Assembly: GCF_937951745.1 (NCBI RefSeq)
Contig: NZ_CALFBQ010000047.1
Location: 33,759-97,758, forward strand
DNA: 64,000 bases
Direction: 5' to 3'
Source of the DNA: an uncultured Chloroflexus sp.
GTDB taxonomy: Bacteria > Chloroflexota > Chloroflexia > Chloroflexales > Chloroflexaceae
The translations under genes and the position numbers were made by a program. Shown in pieces: positions 56,468 to 64,000 of this stretch. A model generated the notes under the pieces. It saw nothing but the letters and a program-made list of their open reading frames with translations, was not told the DNA's origin and searched no databases. The stretch's first letter is position 1, and each line of letters starts with the position of its first letter.

Positions 56468-57478
56468 ATGGATCGCAAACCACGGGTCTTTTCCGGCATT
56501 CAGCCTTCGGGCAATCTGCATATCGGTAACTATTTGGGTGCCATCCAGCAGTGGGTCGCGGGGCAGGGCCAGAAGACTAACTTTATCTGTATCGTTGACC
56601 TGCACGCGATTACGGTGCCGCAAGAGCCGGCGGCGCTGCGCCAGCAAACCCGCGAACTCGCCGCGCTGTTGCTTGCCTGCGGGATCGATCCGCAACAGAC
56701 GACGCTCTTTGTGCAGAGCCACGTGCGCGCCCATGCCGAATGTTCGTGGGTCTTTAGCTGCGTCACGCCGTTGGGGTGGCTCGAACGTATGACCCAATAC
56801 AAGACCAAAGCACAAAAGCAAGAGAGCGTGATGACCGGTTTGCTCACCTATCCGGTGCTGATGGCCGCTGACATTTTGCTCTACGATGCCGATGAGGTGC
56901 CGGTGGGCGAGGATCAGAAGCAGCATATTGAGCTGACCCGCGATCTGGCCCAGCGCTTCAACCATCTCTACGGCGAGACCTTCGTCATTCCCAAGCCGGT
57001 GATCCGCGAGAGTGGTGCCCGCATTATGGGGTTGGATAATCCGGCAGTGAAGATGAGTAAGTCGGAAACGGCTCGTGGTCATGCTATTCGGATTGTCGAT
57101 GACCCCGACGAGATTCGCTGGGCGATTAAGCGTGCAGTGACCGATTCCTACAACGAGATTCGCTTTAGCGATGACCCAGAACGGGCCGGCGTCAACAATC
57201 TCTTGCAAATCTATGAGCTGCTTACCGGAAAGAGTCGATCTGAGATCGAGGCTCATTTTGCTGGTAAAGGCTATGGCGCACTCAAGAAGGAACTGGCCGA
57301 GGTTGTGGTCGAGTCGCTCCGTCCCATCCGCGAGCGCTACTACCAGTTGATGAACGATCCGGCTGAGCTAGATCGGATTCTGGCCATTGGCGCCGAACAG
57401 GCTCGCGCCGTTGCCGAACCCAAGATGACCCTCATCCTTGAGCGGGTAGGGTTTGTGTTGCCGAATGATCGCAAATAA
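56468..57478 (+). CDS. trpS: Tryptophan--tRNA ligase
   Basis: Charges tRNA-Trp. The 336 residues have the class I motifs GNLHIGNYLGAIQQW near 16-30 (HIGH-like) and KMSKSE near 197-202 (KMSKS), plus VFSGIQPSGNLH at the start and the MAADILLYDADEVPVGEDQK segment near 133-152. It is intact and of usual length. It sits after the glycosidase-like gene, divergent from it, and 66 bp before trpE. No T-box was found in front of it, so only trpB has the visible tRNA-sensing leader here. Confidence 0.95.
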   Translation: MDRKPRVFSGIQPSGNLHIGNYLGAIQQWVAGQGQKTNFICIVDLHAITVPQEPAALRQQTRELAALLLACGIDPQQTTLFVQSHVRAHAECSWVFSCVTPLGWLERMTQYKTKAQKQESVMTGLLTYPVLMAADILLYDADEVPVGEDQKQHIELTRDLAQRFNHLYGETFVIPKPVIRESGARIMGLDNPAVKMSKSETARGHAIRIVDDPDEIRWAIKRAVTDSYNEIRFSDDPERAGVNNLLQIYELLTGKSRSEIEAHFAGKGYGALKKELAEVVVESLRPIRERYYQLMNDPAELDRILAIGAEQARAVAEPKMTLILERVGFVLPNDRK

Positions 57479-57543
57479 TCCCGCCGGTGACGGCGCGCGG
57501 CGGTGCGTCGTTACGGAAGCATCACGATTGTAAGGATATCAAC

Positions 57544-59061
57544 ATGTATTACCCAACTCTTGACCAGATGTACGAATTGCGTCGGCAGGGCAACCTCTGC
57601 CCGATCTACCGCGAGATTATGGCCGATCTGGAAACGCCGGTATCGGCCTATCTCAAGATCGCGCAGAATGGTCTCGGCTTTCTGTTGGAAAGCGTGACCG
57701 GCGGGCAGAATGTGGGGCGTTATTCGTTCATCGGCAGCGATCCCTATATGGTGCTGCGCATGCACGACGGCGTGGCGCAGGCGACCCATGGTGGCTATAA
57801 GCAGACCCTCTCGTACACCGATCCGCTGATCGTGCTTGAGAGCTATCTCAACGCCTACCGCCCGATCCGCCTGCCCAACCTGCCGATCTTTGTCGGTGGC
57901 GCAGTTGGCTATCTCGCTTACGAGTCGGCCCGCTACTTCGAGCGACTGCCGGTACCGCCGGTGCGTCCCTACGACATGCCCGATAGCTGGTGGATGTTTG
58001 TTGATACGTTGCTTGCCTTCGATCACGTCCGCCACAAAATCATTGTTATCTCGCACGTCCATCTCGATGTCGAGGATCTAGCCGCCGAGTATCAGCGTGC
58101 CGTCCATCGGATCGAGACGTTGATTGCCCGGCTGCAAAAGCCGTTGCCGCCGACTATTGGTTTCAGCTTGCGTAACTACGAGCCGCATAACACGCCGGCG
58201 CGTACCGTGCCGAATCCGGCGGTCTCGAACCGTACCGAAGCTGAGTTTAAGGCGGCAGTGTTGCGGGCTAAAGAGTACATCATGGCCGGCGACATCTTCC
58301 AAGTGCAGATTTCGCAACGCTTTAGCAAGGCCACCAGCGCCGACAGCTTCACCATTTATCGCGCCCTGCGCACGATCAACCCTTCGCCGTATATGTTTTA
58401 CATTCGCACCGGTGAAGGCGATCTGGTCGGCGCGTCGCCCGAAATGTTGGTGCAGGTGCGCGACGGCAAGGTAACGACCCGCCCGATTGCTGGCACCCGT
58501 TGGCGCGGGCGCGATGCTGCCGAAGACGAGCGATTGGCCGCCGAGCTGCTGGCCGATGAGAAAGAGCGTGCCGAGCATCTGATGCTGGTGGATTTAGGTC
58601 GGAACGATCTGGGCCGGATCAGCGAACCCGGCACAGTGCAGGTGCCGGTCTTTATGACTATCGAGAAATACAGCCACGTGCAACATATTGTATCGGAGGT
58701 CACCGGTAGGCTGCGTGCTGATCTGAAGCCGATCGACGCGCTGCGCGCCTGCTTCCCTGCCGGCACCGTCACCGGCGCGCCCAAGATACGCTCGATGGAG
58801 ATCATCGCCGAACTCGAAGGTGAGCAGCGCGGCGTCTATGCCGGTGCAGTTGGCCACCTCGGCTTCAACGGTGACCTTGATACCTGTATCGCCTTGCGCA
58901 CCTTGATCGTTAAAGACGGTGTGGCCTACGCCCAAGCCGCCGCTGGCGTGGTCGCCGACAGCACACCCGAATACGAATTCAACGAAAGTTGCAACAAAGC
59001 GGCGGCATCGTTGCGCGCGATCGATCTGGCGGAAGAGTTGCAAGCTGGCGTTCAGTCATAA
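57544..59061 (+). CDS. trpE: Anthranilate synthase component I
   Basis: Makes anthranilate from chorismate with glutamine-derived ammonia from TrpG; first committed step to tryptophan. The 505 residues include the feedback-site N-terminus LETPVSAYLKIAQNGLGFLLE with SVTGGQNVGRYSFIG (split), and the chorismate-binding core: GDIFQVQISQRF near 250-261, IAGTRWRGRDAAEDERLAAE near 315-334, LVDLGRNDLGRI near 348-359, and FPAGTVTGAPKIRSMEIIAE near 401-420. The ATG at 57544 has AAGGA upstream. trpG is not adjacent. It is probably co-transcribed with trpS. Confidence 0.95.
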   Translation: MYYPTLDQMYELRRQGNLCPIYREIMADLETPVSAYLKIAQNGLGFLLESVTGGQNVGRYSFIGSDPYMVLRMHDGVAQATHGGYKQTLSYTDPLIVLESYLNAYRPIRLPNLPIFVGGAVGYLAYESARYFERLPVPPVRPYDMPDSWWMFVDTLLAFDHVRHKIIVISHVHLDVEDLAAEYQRAVHRIETLIARLQKPLPPTIGFSLRNYEPHNTPARTVPNPAVSNRTEAEFKAAVLRAKEYIMAGDIFQVQISQRFSKATSADSFTIYRALRTINPSPYMFYIRTGEGDLVGASPEMLVQVRDGKVTTRPIAGTRWRGRDAAEDERLAAELLADEKERAEHLMLVDLGRNDLGRISEPGTVQVPVFMTIEKYSHVQHIVSEVTGRLRADLKPIDALRACFPAGTVTGAPKIRSMEIIAELEGEQRGVYAGAVGHLGFNGDLDTCIALRTLIVKDGVAYAQAAAGVVADSTPEYEFNESCNKAAASLRAIDLAEELQAGVQS

Positions 59062-59064
59062 ACA

Positions 59065-59586
59065 ATGATGGACAATGATCCAATTGCTGTTGCGTTCACC
59101 GATAGCCCGCTCGGCCGGGTGTTGGCTGCTGCGACCGTCAACGGTCTGTGCGCCGTTTATCTTGGTGATGACGATGCGATGCTCCTGACTGTGCTCTGCG
59201 CTGAATTCCGGGCAACGCCGATCATTGGTGGTTCACTGCCAGAGGTTGCTGTTGCGGCGATTGCGGCCTATCTGCGCAATGAGGCTAATCTGCCGCCATT
59301 GCCGCTCGATCTCTACGGTACACCGTTTCAACAGCGGGTATGGCAGGCGCTACTGGCCATCCCGCGCGGCAGCACCCGCACCTACGGCCAACTGGCCTGC
59401 GACCTTGGCCTGCCGGTAACGGCGGCGCGGGCTGTGGGCCGGGCCTGCGCAACCAATCCGCTGGCGGTGGTGGTGCCGTGCCATCGCGCGATCGGCGCTG
59501 ATGGTAAGTTGCATGGTTTTCGGTGGGGGATCGAGCGTAAGCGGGCTTTGTTGGCGCTCGAGGGGGGATTGTTGCCAGAGGGATAA
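59065..59586 (+). CDS. ogt: Methylated-DNA--protein-cysteine S-methyltransferase
   Basis: Repairs O6-alkylguanine by suicidal transfer of the alkyl group to its cysteine. The 173 residues show an N-terminal domain and the DNA-binding/active-site half: TPFQQRVWQALLAIPRGSTR near 90-109 (helix-turn-helix), AVGRACATNPLAVVVPCHRAIG near 130-151 with PCHR carrying the acceptor cysteine, and LHGFRWGIERKRALLALEG near 154-172. It starts 3 bp after trpE; the ATG at 59068 is an alternative start. It may be read through from trpE, with no clear functional link to it. Confidence 0.92.
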   Translation: MMDNDPIAVAFTDSPLGRVLAAATVNGLCAVYLGDDDAMLLTVLCAEFRATPIIGGSLPEVAVAAIAAYLRNEANLPPLPLDLYGTPFQQRVWQALLAIPRGSTRTYGQLACDLGLPVTAARAVGRACATNPLAVVVPCHRAIGADGKLHGFRWGIERKRALLALEGGLLPEG

Positions 59587-60024
59587 CATCTGGTGATGGT
59601 GCCCTACTGCGCGGAGTGGGTGCGCTTTTCATTGTGCGGGAGAGGTGTGCGGTAGCGAGCATGAACCCGCTGGCGGCACTGCCGCCAACCGTGCCTCGCT
59701 GTTATCACCTGCTGCAACCTGTGCCATTGCGGTGAGCGCCCCTTCCCGCTGAAGGTGGAGATGGCTCCGCTTCGCTACGCTCGGTTCGCAATGAAAGACG
59801 GGGAGCAGCGTTTGTGACCCTCATCTCGGTCCTCTCCCAGCAAGCAAGGGAGGAACCAAGTGCCCCTCCCCCACTAGGGGAGGGGAAGGGGGACGGGGTC
59901 AATCACAGCACCGAGATGGGCCGCTTCACCCTCACCCCCGTCTCCGTGTTTACTAGCGCGGGAACGGGGCGAAATGGCGTTCGGTTGCGCAAGGGTCTCT
60001 GCGGTAACGTCGTGGTTCCCCTTG

Positions 60025-60124
60025 CCCGCCGTCAGGTAGGAGAGGGGCCGGGGGTGAGGGTGTCAGCCCGCGCAGCGGGCTTCGTCAGCCTAGCCCGGCG
60101 CTTTATGGTCGGGTTCCCTACCTA
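60025..60124. repeat. Dispersed ~100-bp repeat, copy 2
   Basis: Aligns with 51862-51961 at roughly 80% identity by eye. It lies just upstream of the tRNA-Arg terminator region and contains a GCCCGCGCAGCGGGC hairpin near 60066-60080. Confidence 0.7.
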
Positions 60125-60155
60125 GTGGAGTGGAGAGAGTGTGGGCAAAACAAAA

Positions 60156-60172
60156 CCCGCCAATACGGCGGG
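60156..60172 (-). terminator. Terminator of tRNA-Arg
   Basis: On the minus strand CCCGCC (60172-60167) and GGCGGG (60161-60156) form a stem around a short loop, followed by TTTTGTTTTG. It lies just downstream of the tRNA 3' end. Confidence 0.75.
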
Positions 60173-60177
60173 CTGAC

Positions 60178-60254
60178 TGGCGACCCCGGCGCGACTCGAA
60201 CGCGCGACCTTTTCCTCCGCAGGGAAACGCTCTAATCCACTGAGCTACGGGGTC
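60178..60254 (-). tRNA. tRNA-Arg, anticodon GCG
   Basis: A full cloverleaf is readable on the minus strand: acceptor GACCCCG/CGGGGTC, D arm GCTC/GAGC with a 9-nt loop, anticodon stem TTTCC/GGAAA with loop CTGCGGA, variable AGGTC, and T arm GCGCG/CGCGC with TTCGAGT. The anticodon is GCG (60220-60218), reading Arg codon CGC. The discriminator is G at 60181 and CCA is encoded at 60180-60178. GCG is less usual than ACG for bacterial tRNA-Arg. Confidence 0.95.
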
Positions 60255-60580
60255 GTATTCATTTCACCCCCGGATTATAGCACAATCTCGGCAAAGATGC
60301 AAATCGGTCTTACGCCGGAAGGAGTCGGCAGCGGCGCGTAAGCTTGTTTAGGCGCGAATTGAATCATACCGGTTTGGAATGCTCATCTCGCCCAATGGCC
60401 TTTTGCAAGGGTGGCGTTGTTCGTCAAACCTCTCTGTTGTATCGTTCGTTTTGGTCATGAGGACGCCTAAAATCTCCCTGCTCCCGTTTGCAGAGAAGGG
60501 GGCATCTATCACGCTACGTGTTGTTGGAAGCGCGCATTGCGTCTCGCCATCGCCAAGTAGGCAACCTCCTTGCTCTCTCT
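60255..60580. other. Gap between tRNA-Arg and the GlpX-like gene with no supported gene
   Basis: About 325 bp. The open frames on both strands lack family features. No clear promoter for the minus-strand tRNA was found in the first 100 bp by eye. Confidence 0.45.
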
Positions 60581-61561
60581 TCACCCCGTCAACAAATGCT
60601 CGGCGAAGATCAAGCGACGGGTACGGGTTTCACAGCGCAGGATGAGTGAGTTGGTTTCTGCCCGATCACCAGCCAAGCGCACGCCGCGCAGTAAGATGTT
60701 ATCGGTGATACCGGTGGCGACAAAGAAAATCTGTTCACTGCTTACGATATCATCGCAGGTCAAGATGCGTTTGGAATCAAGGCCAGCACGAGTAATCGCG
60801 TCGCGCTCGGCTTCGCTCTGGGGGGCGAGCCGGGCTAGCATCGCCCCACCCAGCGATTTGATCGCGCAGGCCGCCAGTACTCCCTCCGGCGCGCCGCCGA
60901 TCCCCATCAGGAGATCAACATTAGTGCCGGGCATGGCTGCGAGCAGGGCGCCGTAGATATCGCCATCATCGGCCAGCATAACCCGCGCGCCAGCCGACCG
61001 GATCTCTTCGATCAGGTGGGCATGGCGGGGCCGATCGAGCACAAAGACGACCAGATCACGCACCGTGCGCCGGGTAGCGCGCGCCACTAGCGCCAGCGTC
61101 CAGCCGGCTGGCGCGTCGAGGCATTCCGGCACCAGATAGGGCGCGACTTCCGGGCCGACGATGATCTTTTCCATGTATGCGGCTGGATGTGGCGCCCACA
61201 GCGCGCCGCGATTGGTCACGGCGGCAAACGAGACCGCGCCGGCCCGCCCTTGCGCTAACTGGCGCCGACCATCAATGGGGTCAACGATCAAATCGGCTGG
61301 CGGGCCATCGCCGGTACCAACCCGCGTCCCACTGATTAGCGGTGTTGTTGCCATTGCCCGCACCTCTTCACCCATTGCCAGCCGGCCATCGAGTTCAAGG
61401 TTAGCTAACGCTGCTGCCATCGCTGCCGCAGCAGCTCGATCAGCCTCTTCGATTTCGCCGCGTCCCATGAGGCGAGCAGCCGCAATAGCTGCCGCTTCGG
61501 TTGCGCGTACCAGATCAAGGCCGGTGTTGGGGCTGAGCCGTTGTGATATTGGGATTTCCAT
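60581..61561 (-). CDS. GlpX-like class II fructose-1,6-bisphosphatase (divergent active site)
   Basis: Class II FBPases dephosphorylate fructose-1,6-bisphosphate. The 326 residues follow GlpX from start to end: LDLVRATEAAAIAAARLMGRG at 15-35 (split), EEADRAAAAAMAAAL, the central IVDPIDGRRQLAQG near 91-104, MEKIIVGP, and MGIGGAPEGVLAACAIKSLGG (split) near 218-238. Two active-site parts differ: the usual GEGExDEAPM is GEEVRAMATTP, and DPIEGT is DPIDGR, so a metal-binding Glu and the conserved Thr are replaced. The protein may be a paralogue with altered or lost activity; another FBPase elsewhere would fit. Confidence 0.82.
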   Translation of the reverse strand: MEIPISQRLSPNTGLDLVRATEAAAIAAARLMGRGEIEEADRAAAAAMAAALANLELDGRLAMGEEVRAMATTPLISGTRVGTGDGPPADLIVDPIDGRRQLAQGRAGAVSFAAVTNRGALWAPHPAAYMEKIIVGPEVAPYLVPECLDAPAGWTLALVARATRRTVRDLVVFVLDRPRHAHLIEEIRSAGARVMLADDGDIYGALLAAMPGTNVDLLMGIGGAPEGVLAACAIKSLGGAMLARLAPQSEAERDAITRAGLDSKRILTCDDIVSSEQIFFVATGITDNILLRGVRLAGDRAETNSLILRCETRTRRLIFAEHLLTG

Positions 61562-61620
61562 CTTTGTTTTCCTCGCTGTCGCAGAGAAACGTGGTATGGC
61601 AATATCGCTCTCATGTTCTG

Positions 61621-63732
61621 TTAGAATTGCTCGACTGCCTCAAGCAGATTAGCCGCTGCCCACGCCAGCATACCCCCTTCGAGTACCTGAGGCGGCGGGG
61701 TGCGTCCGGCCAGCAACGCCGCCGCGCGCATACTTCGCCTCCCGCTGCGACAGACCAGCACGACTGGCCCCGCCGGCACGGCGTCGCGTTCGTGAATCAG
61801 CCGTGAAAGCGGAATGTTGCGCGCGCCCGGAATGTGGCCGCGCTGAAATTCGCGCGGTTCGCGCACGTCAATGACTAAGGGCGGCTGCGGGCTATGCAAC
61901 GCCTCCCACAACGGGCGGGGGGCGATCTGGGCCGGTGACTTGCCGTCGAGCAGTGGGATCGCCAAGTGACCCGGTAGCGTCTGCTTGGGCAGCTCTTGGC
62001 ATTCGCGGAAGACGCGGCGGTCGCATTCGTAGATGCAGACGGCGGGGTCGAGCACGCGGTGGAAGAGAAACTCGATGGCTTTGTCTTCATCGAGGAAGCG
62101 TTCGGGGCCAAGCTGCTCGTAGAAGCCGCTGATCTGCATCCGGTACATCACGCTGGCCCGCACGCGCACGAAGTAGAGGTCACCGCCGCGCACGCGCAAG
62201 ATGCGGCGGATGGTGTCGAGGGCGCGGATGCCGCTGACATCGCATTGGTTGACGCTGTGCATACGCAAGAGCATAAACCTCACGCTCGGGTGGTGGTCGA
62301 GCAGGCGCACCAAGTGCTCTTCGACGTGGTTGACCGCGCCGAAGTAGAGGTCACCTTGCAGATCGACCACCAGCAACTGGGGGCAGGTAGGGCGGCCGTG
62401 GGCGCTCTCCCAGTGGCGAAAGTCGGGATCAGGAACGACCGCCTCGACGCGGGGGGTAGCTGTGCGCAGCAGGTAATAGCCGAGCGACATCAACACACCG
62501 ATCAGGATGGCGAATTGCAGCGGCAAGGTGAGGGTCAGCGCCAGCGTCACCACCATAATCACCGCTTCGCCGCGTGACCCGCGCCAAATTCGTACCATCC
62601 CCTGTCGATCAACCATGCCGAGCGAAGCAACCATCAGCGTACCGGCAATCGCTGGACGGGGAATCATCTCTAGCACATCGCTCAGAATCGCCGTTCCCAG
62701 CAACACTGTCACCCCTGAAATGATAGCGGTCAGGGCTGTCTTGCCGCCGGCCTGATACGCTAGCGCCGAGCGGTTGAACGATCCAGAGCAGGGCATGCCC
62801 GAAAAGATGCCGGAGACAATATTCGCCAAGCCTTGGCCGACAAACTCTTGGTTGCTGTCGATACGCTGGCCAGTGTAACCGGCAATCGCGCGCCCGATCG
62901 CAATCGCTTCCACCAGACCGATGATTGCCAAAGCGAGCGCGCCATTGGCGAGTTGGCCAATCAAGTTGAGATCGAAGATTGGTAGATTGGCGAGGGGCGG
63001 AAAACCCGGTGGGATGTCGCCCATTAAGCGAATACCATATTGTTCGGCGCCGAAGAGAGCCGTTATTATTGTGACGATGGCCATGCTCAAGAGTGCTGCC
63101 GGCAATTTGCGAGTGATCCGTGGAATAAGGTAGATCAGCGCAATCGTCGTTGCTCCTATTGCTAATGATGGCCAGTGAATGGCGGCAAGTTGGGTGAAGG
63201 TCTCGGCAAGAATCGTCGGAATGCCGGCGCCGGGTGAGATCGAGATTCGCACAATTGGCCCGATTTGATTGAAGAAAATGAGCAGACCGGACCCAGCCGT
63301 AAAACCGACTGCCACTGCATCAGAGATAAACGTGACTAGCATCCCTAGTCGCGCTATGCCCATCAACAACCGAATCACGCCGGCCATAACGGCAATCATA
63401 CTCGCCGCAAGCACAAACGCTTCGCTGCCGATCGGCGCAATGGGCAACAAGACCGAGAGGGTCAGAATGGCGCCAGTAGTTGAGGGGCCACTGTTGAGGT
63501 GTGAAGATGACCCCCACAATGCGCCGACAATGGTGGCGGTCATCGCGCTATACAAACCAACGATCGGCGGTAAGCCGGCCAGAATGGCGAAGGCTAATCC
63601 TTGCGGTAGTAAGACTAGACCGACGGTGATGCCGGCAAACAGATCGGCCCGCAGCGCATCGAGTGGGTAGGTGCGGGCCAACCGGATGGGCTGCATGAAG
63701 AGCGTGGCAACCGAACGTATGTAGTCAATCAT
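61621..63732 (-). CDS. SulP-family anion transporter with STAS and C-terminal rhodanese domains
   Basis: A 703-residue transporter-enzyme fusion. Residues 1-420 form the SulP permease with about ten to twelve helices, starting DALRADLFAGITVGLVLLPQ and including GMPCSGSFNRSALAYQAGGK near 319-338. The STAS domain follows (about 450-565, with LLVVDLQGDLYFGAVNHVEE and NQCDVSGIRALDTI). The end (about 610-703) is a rhodanese domain: LVIDVREPREFQRGHIPGAR, then VVLVCRSGRRSMR with the active cysteine. SulP proteins move sulfate, bicarbonate or other anions; a rhodanese suggests sulfur chemistry at the membrane. The last 43 codons recur at the window edge. Confidence 0.9.
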   Translation of the reverse strand: MIDYIRSVATLFMQPIRLARTYPLDALRADLFAGITVGLVLLPQGLAFAILAGLPPIVGLYSAMTATIVGALWGSSSHLNSGPSTTGAILTLSVLLPIAPIGSEAFVLAASMIAVMAGVIRLLMGIARLGMLVTFISDAVAVGFTAGSGLLIFFNQIGPIVRISISPGAGIPTILAETFTQLAAIHWPSLAIGATTIALIYLIPRITRKLPAALLSMAIVTIITALFGAEQYGIRLMGDIPPGFPPLANLPIFDLNLIGQLANGALALAIIGLVEAIAIGRAIAGYTGQRIDSNQEFVGQGLANIVSGIFSGMPCSGSFNRSALAYQAGGKTALTAIISGVTVLLGTAILSDVLEMIPRPAIAGTLMVASLGMVDRQGMVRIWRGSRGEAVIMVVTLALTLTLPLQFAILIGVLMSLGYYLLRTATPRVEAVVPDPDFRHWESAHGRPTCPQLLVVDLQGDLYFGAVNHVEEHLVRLLDHHPSVRFMLLRMHSVNQCDVSGIRALDTIRRILRVRGGDLYFVRVRASVMYRMQISGFYEQLGPERFLDEDKAIEFLFHRVLDPAVCIYECDRRVFRECQELPKQTLPGHLAIPLLDGKSPAQIAPRPLWEALHSPQPPLVIDVREPREFQRGHIPGARNIPLSRLIHERDAVPAGPVVLVCRSGRRSMRAAALLAGRTPPPQVLEGGMLAWAAANLLEAVEQF

Positions 63733-63867
63733 AACGTCGTGCTTAGGAGCGCGGGCCGCTGGCCCGCTGATTCAATCGTGATTGGGAACTGATTGTGAAT
63801 ACGGTTATTATCATACCGCGATTTTGAGATGCGGTGGCACTATCAGTGCCGTTGCACTGCAATGGCG

Positions 63868-64000
63868 CTACTCGACTGCCTCAAGCAGATTAGCCGCTGC
63901 CCACGCCAGCATACCCCCTTCGAGTACCTGAGGCGGCGGGGTGCGTCCGGCCAGCAACGCCACCGCGCGCATACTTCGCCTCCCGCTGCGACAGACCAGC
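63868..64000 (-). CDS. 3' end of a second rhodanese-ended gene, cut by the window
   Basis: The minus-strand frame enters from beyond 64000 and ends at TAG 63870-63868. The 43 visible residues read LVCRSGRRSMRAVALLAGRT and on through VLEGGMLAWAAANLLEAVE, the same as the end of the SulP-rhodanese protein except Ala to Val, and without its final QF. The first 130 coding bases match 61630-61759 with a single difference (63962). It is most likely the rhodanese end of a tandem paralogue or a stand-alone rhodanese. Confidence 0.8.
   Translation of the reverse strand, partial: LVCRSGRRSMRAVALLAGRTPPPQVLEGGMLAWAAANLLEAVE

Larger units (their letters stand above)
59587..60177. other. Intergenic stretch with a dispersed repeat and no gene
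   Basis: About 590 bp without a supported gene. Besides copy 2 of the 100-bp repeat (60025-60124) there is only filler, including a GGGGAGGGG-type purine run near 59873-59893 and a TTCGCAATGA remnant near 59786. Nothing suggests a protein. Confidence 0.5.

Noticed and set aside
60379..60645. Plus-strand frame near the glpX-like gene end
   Set aside because: It overlaps the real gene antisense and has no protein-like features.

Overview
The window reads as chromosomal DNA of a filamentous anoxygenic phototroph relative in the Chloroflexota, most like Chloroflexus and other Chloroflexales. This is inferred from the mix of genes, not from a marker gene: a complete GlgE/TreS/TreYZ glucan-trehalose set, a CrtI carotenoid desaturase, a TrpB2-type tryptophan synthase behind a T-box, a sortase with Chloroflexota-style repeats, GC-rich coding DNA and frequent GTG starts. 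No prophage, insertion sequence or CRISPR array was found.

Layout. 0-7 kb: 3' part of recJ, a gmd operon (minus), an XRE regulator, sucC with a good promoter, and a DUF885 peptidase-like/Dam methylase pair. 7-10.4 kb: a MITE-like repeat, a GNAT-like gene, and a decayed gene for a protein of about 12 tandem repeats. 10.4-25.5 kb: six co-directional genes (glgE, treS-maltokinase fusion, glgB, treZ, GH57/DUF3536, treY) that can make trehalose from glucan, turn trehalose into maltose-1-phosphate and build branched glucan from it. 25.7-29.3 kb: E1alpha, E1beta and E2 of a 2-oxoacid dehydrogenase complex. 29.4-30.4 kb: a truncated, frameshifted DUF262/DUF1524 pseudogene.

30.8-38.3 kb: fabZ, a methyltransferase, a sortase and its membrane partner, an M20 peptidase, asnS, gatC and a CDP-alcohol phosphatidyltransferase. 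38.4-45.5 kb: a pfkB-parB-parA operon with a perfect parS lying over the parA start, an M23 peptidase, a bifunctional nuclease, then a gene-free stretch with seven DnaA boxes (43547-43754) that is a good candidate chromosome origin, followed by xpt, ruvA and a small methyltransferase. 45.5-51 kb: MgtC/DUF4010, a broken CPBP protease gene, DUF429, a lone CheW and crtI. 51-52.5 kb: gene-poor DNA with two more DnaA boxes, and a YbjN gene stopped at codon 16.

52.5-59.6 kb: tryptophan genes: promoter, Trp T-box, trpB2, then trpS and trpE on the same strand, interrupted by a secreted glycosidase-like gene on the other strand, then ogt. 60-64 kb: a tRNA-Arg with anticodon GCG, a divergent GlpX, and a SulP-STAS-rhodanese transporter whose 3' end is repeated almost exactly at the window edge, where a second copy enters from the right.

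The most notable items are the glucan/trehalose supercluster, the oriC/parABS region, the Trp T-box, the decayed repeat gene, the atypical GlpX active site and the duplicated rhodanese end. Decayed genes are frequent (four), which suggests ongoing loss of surface, defence and accessory functions.
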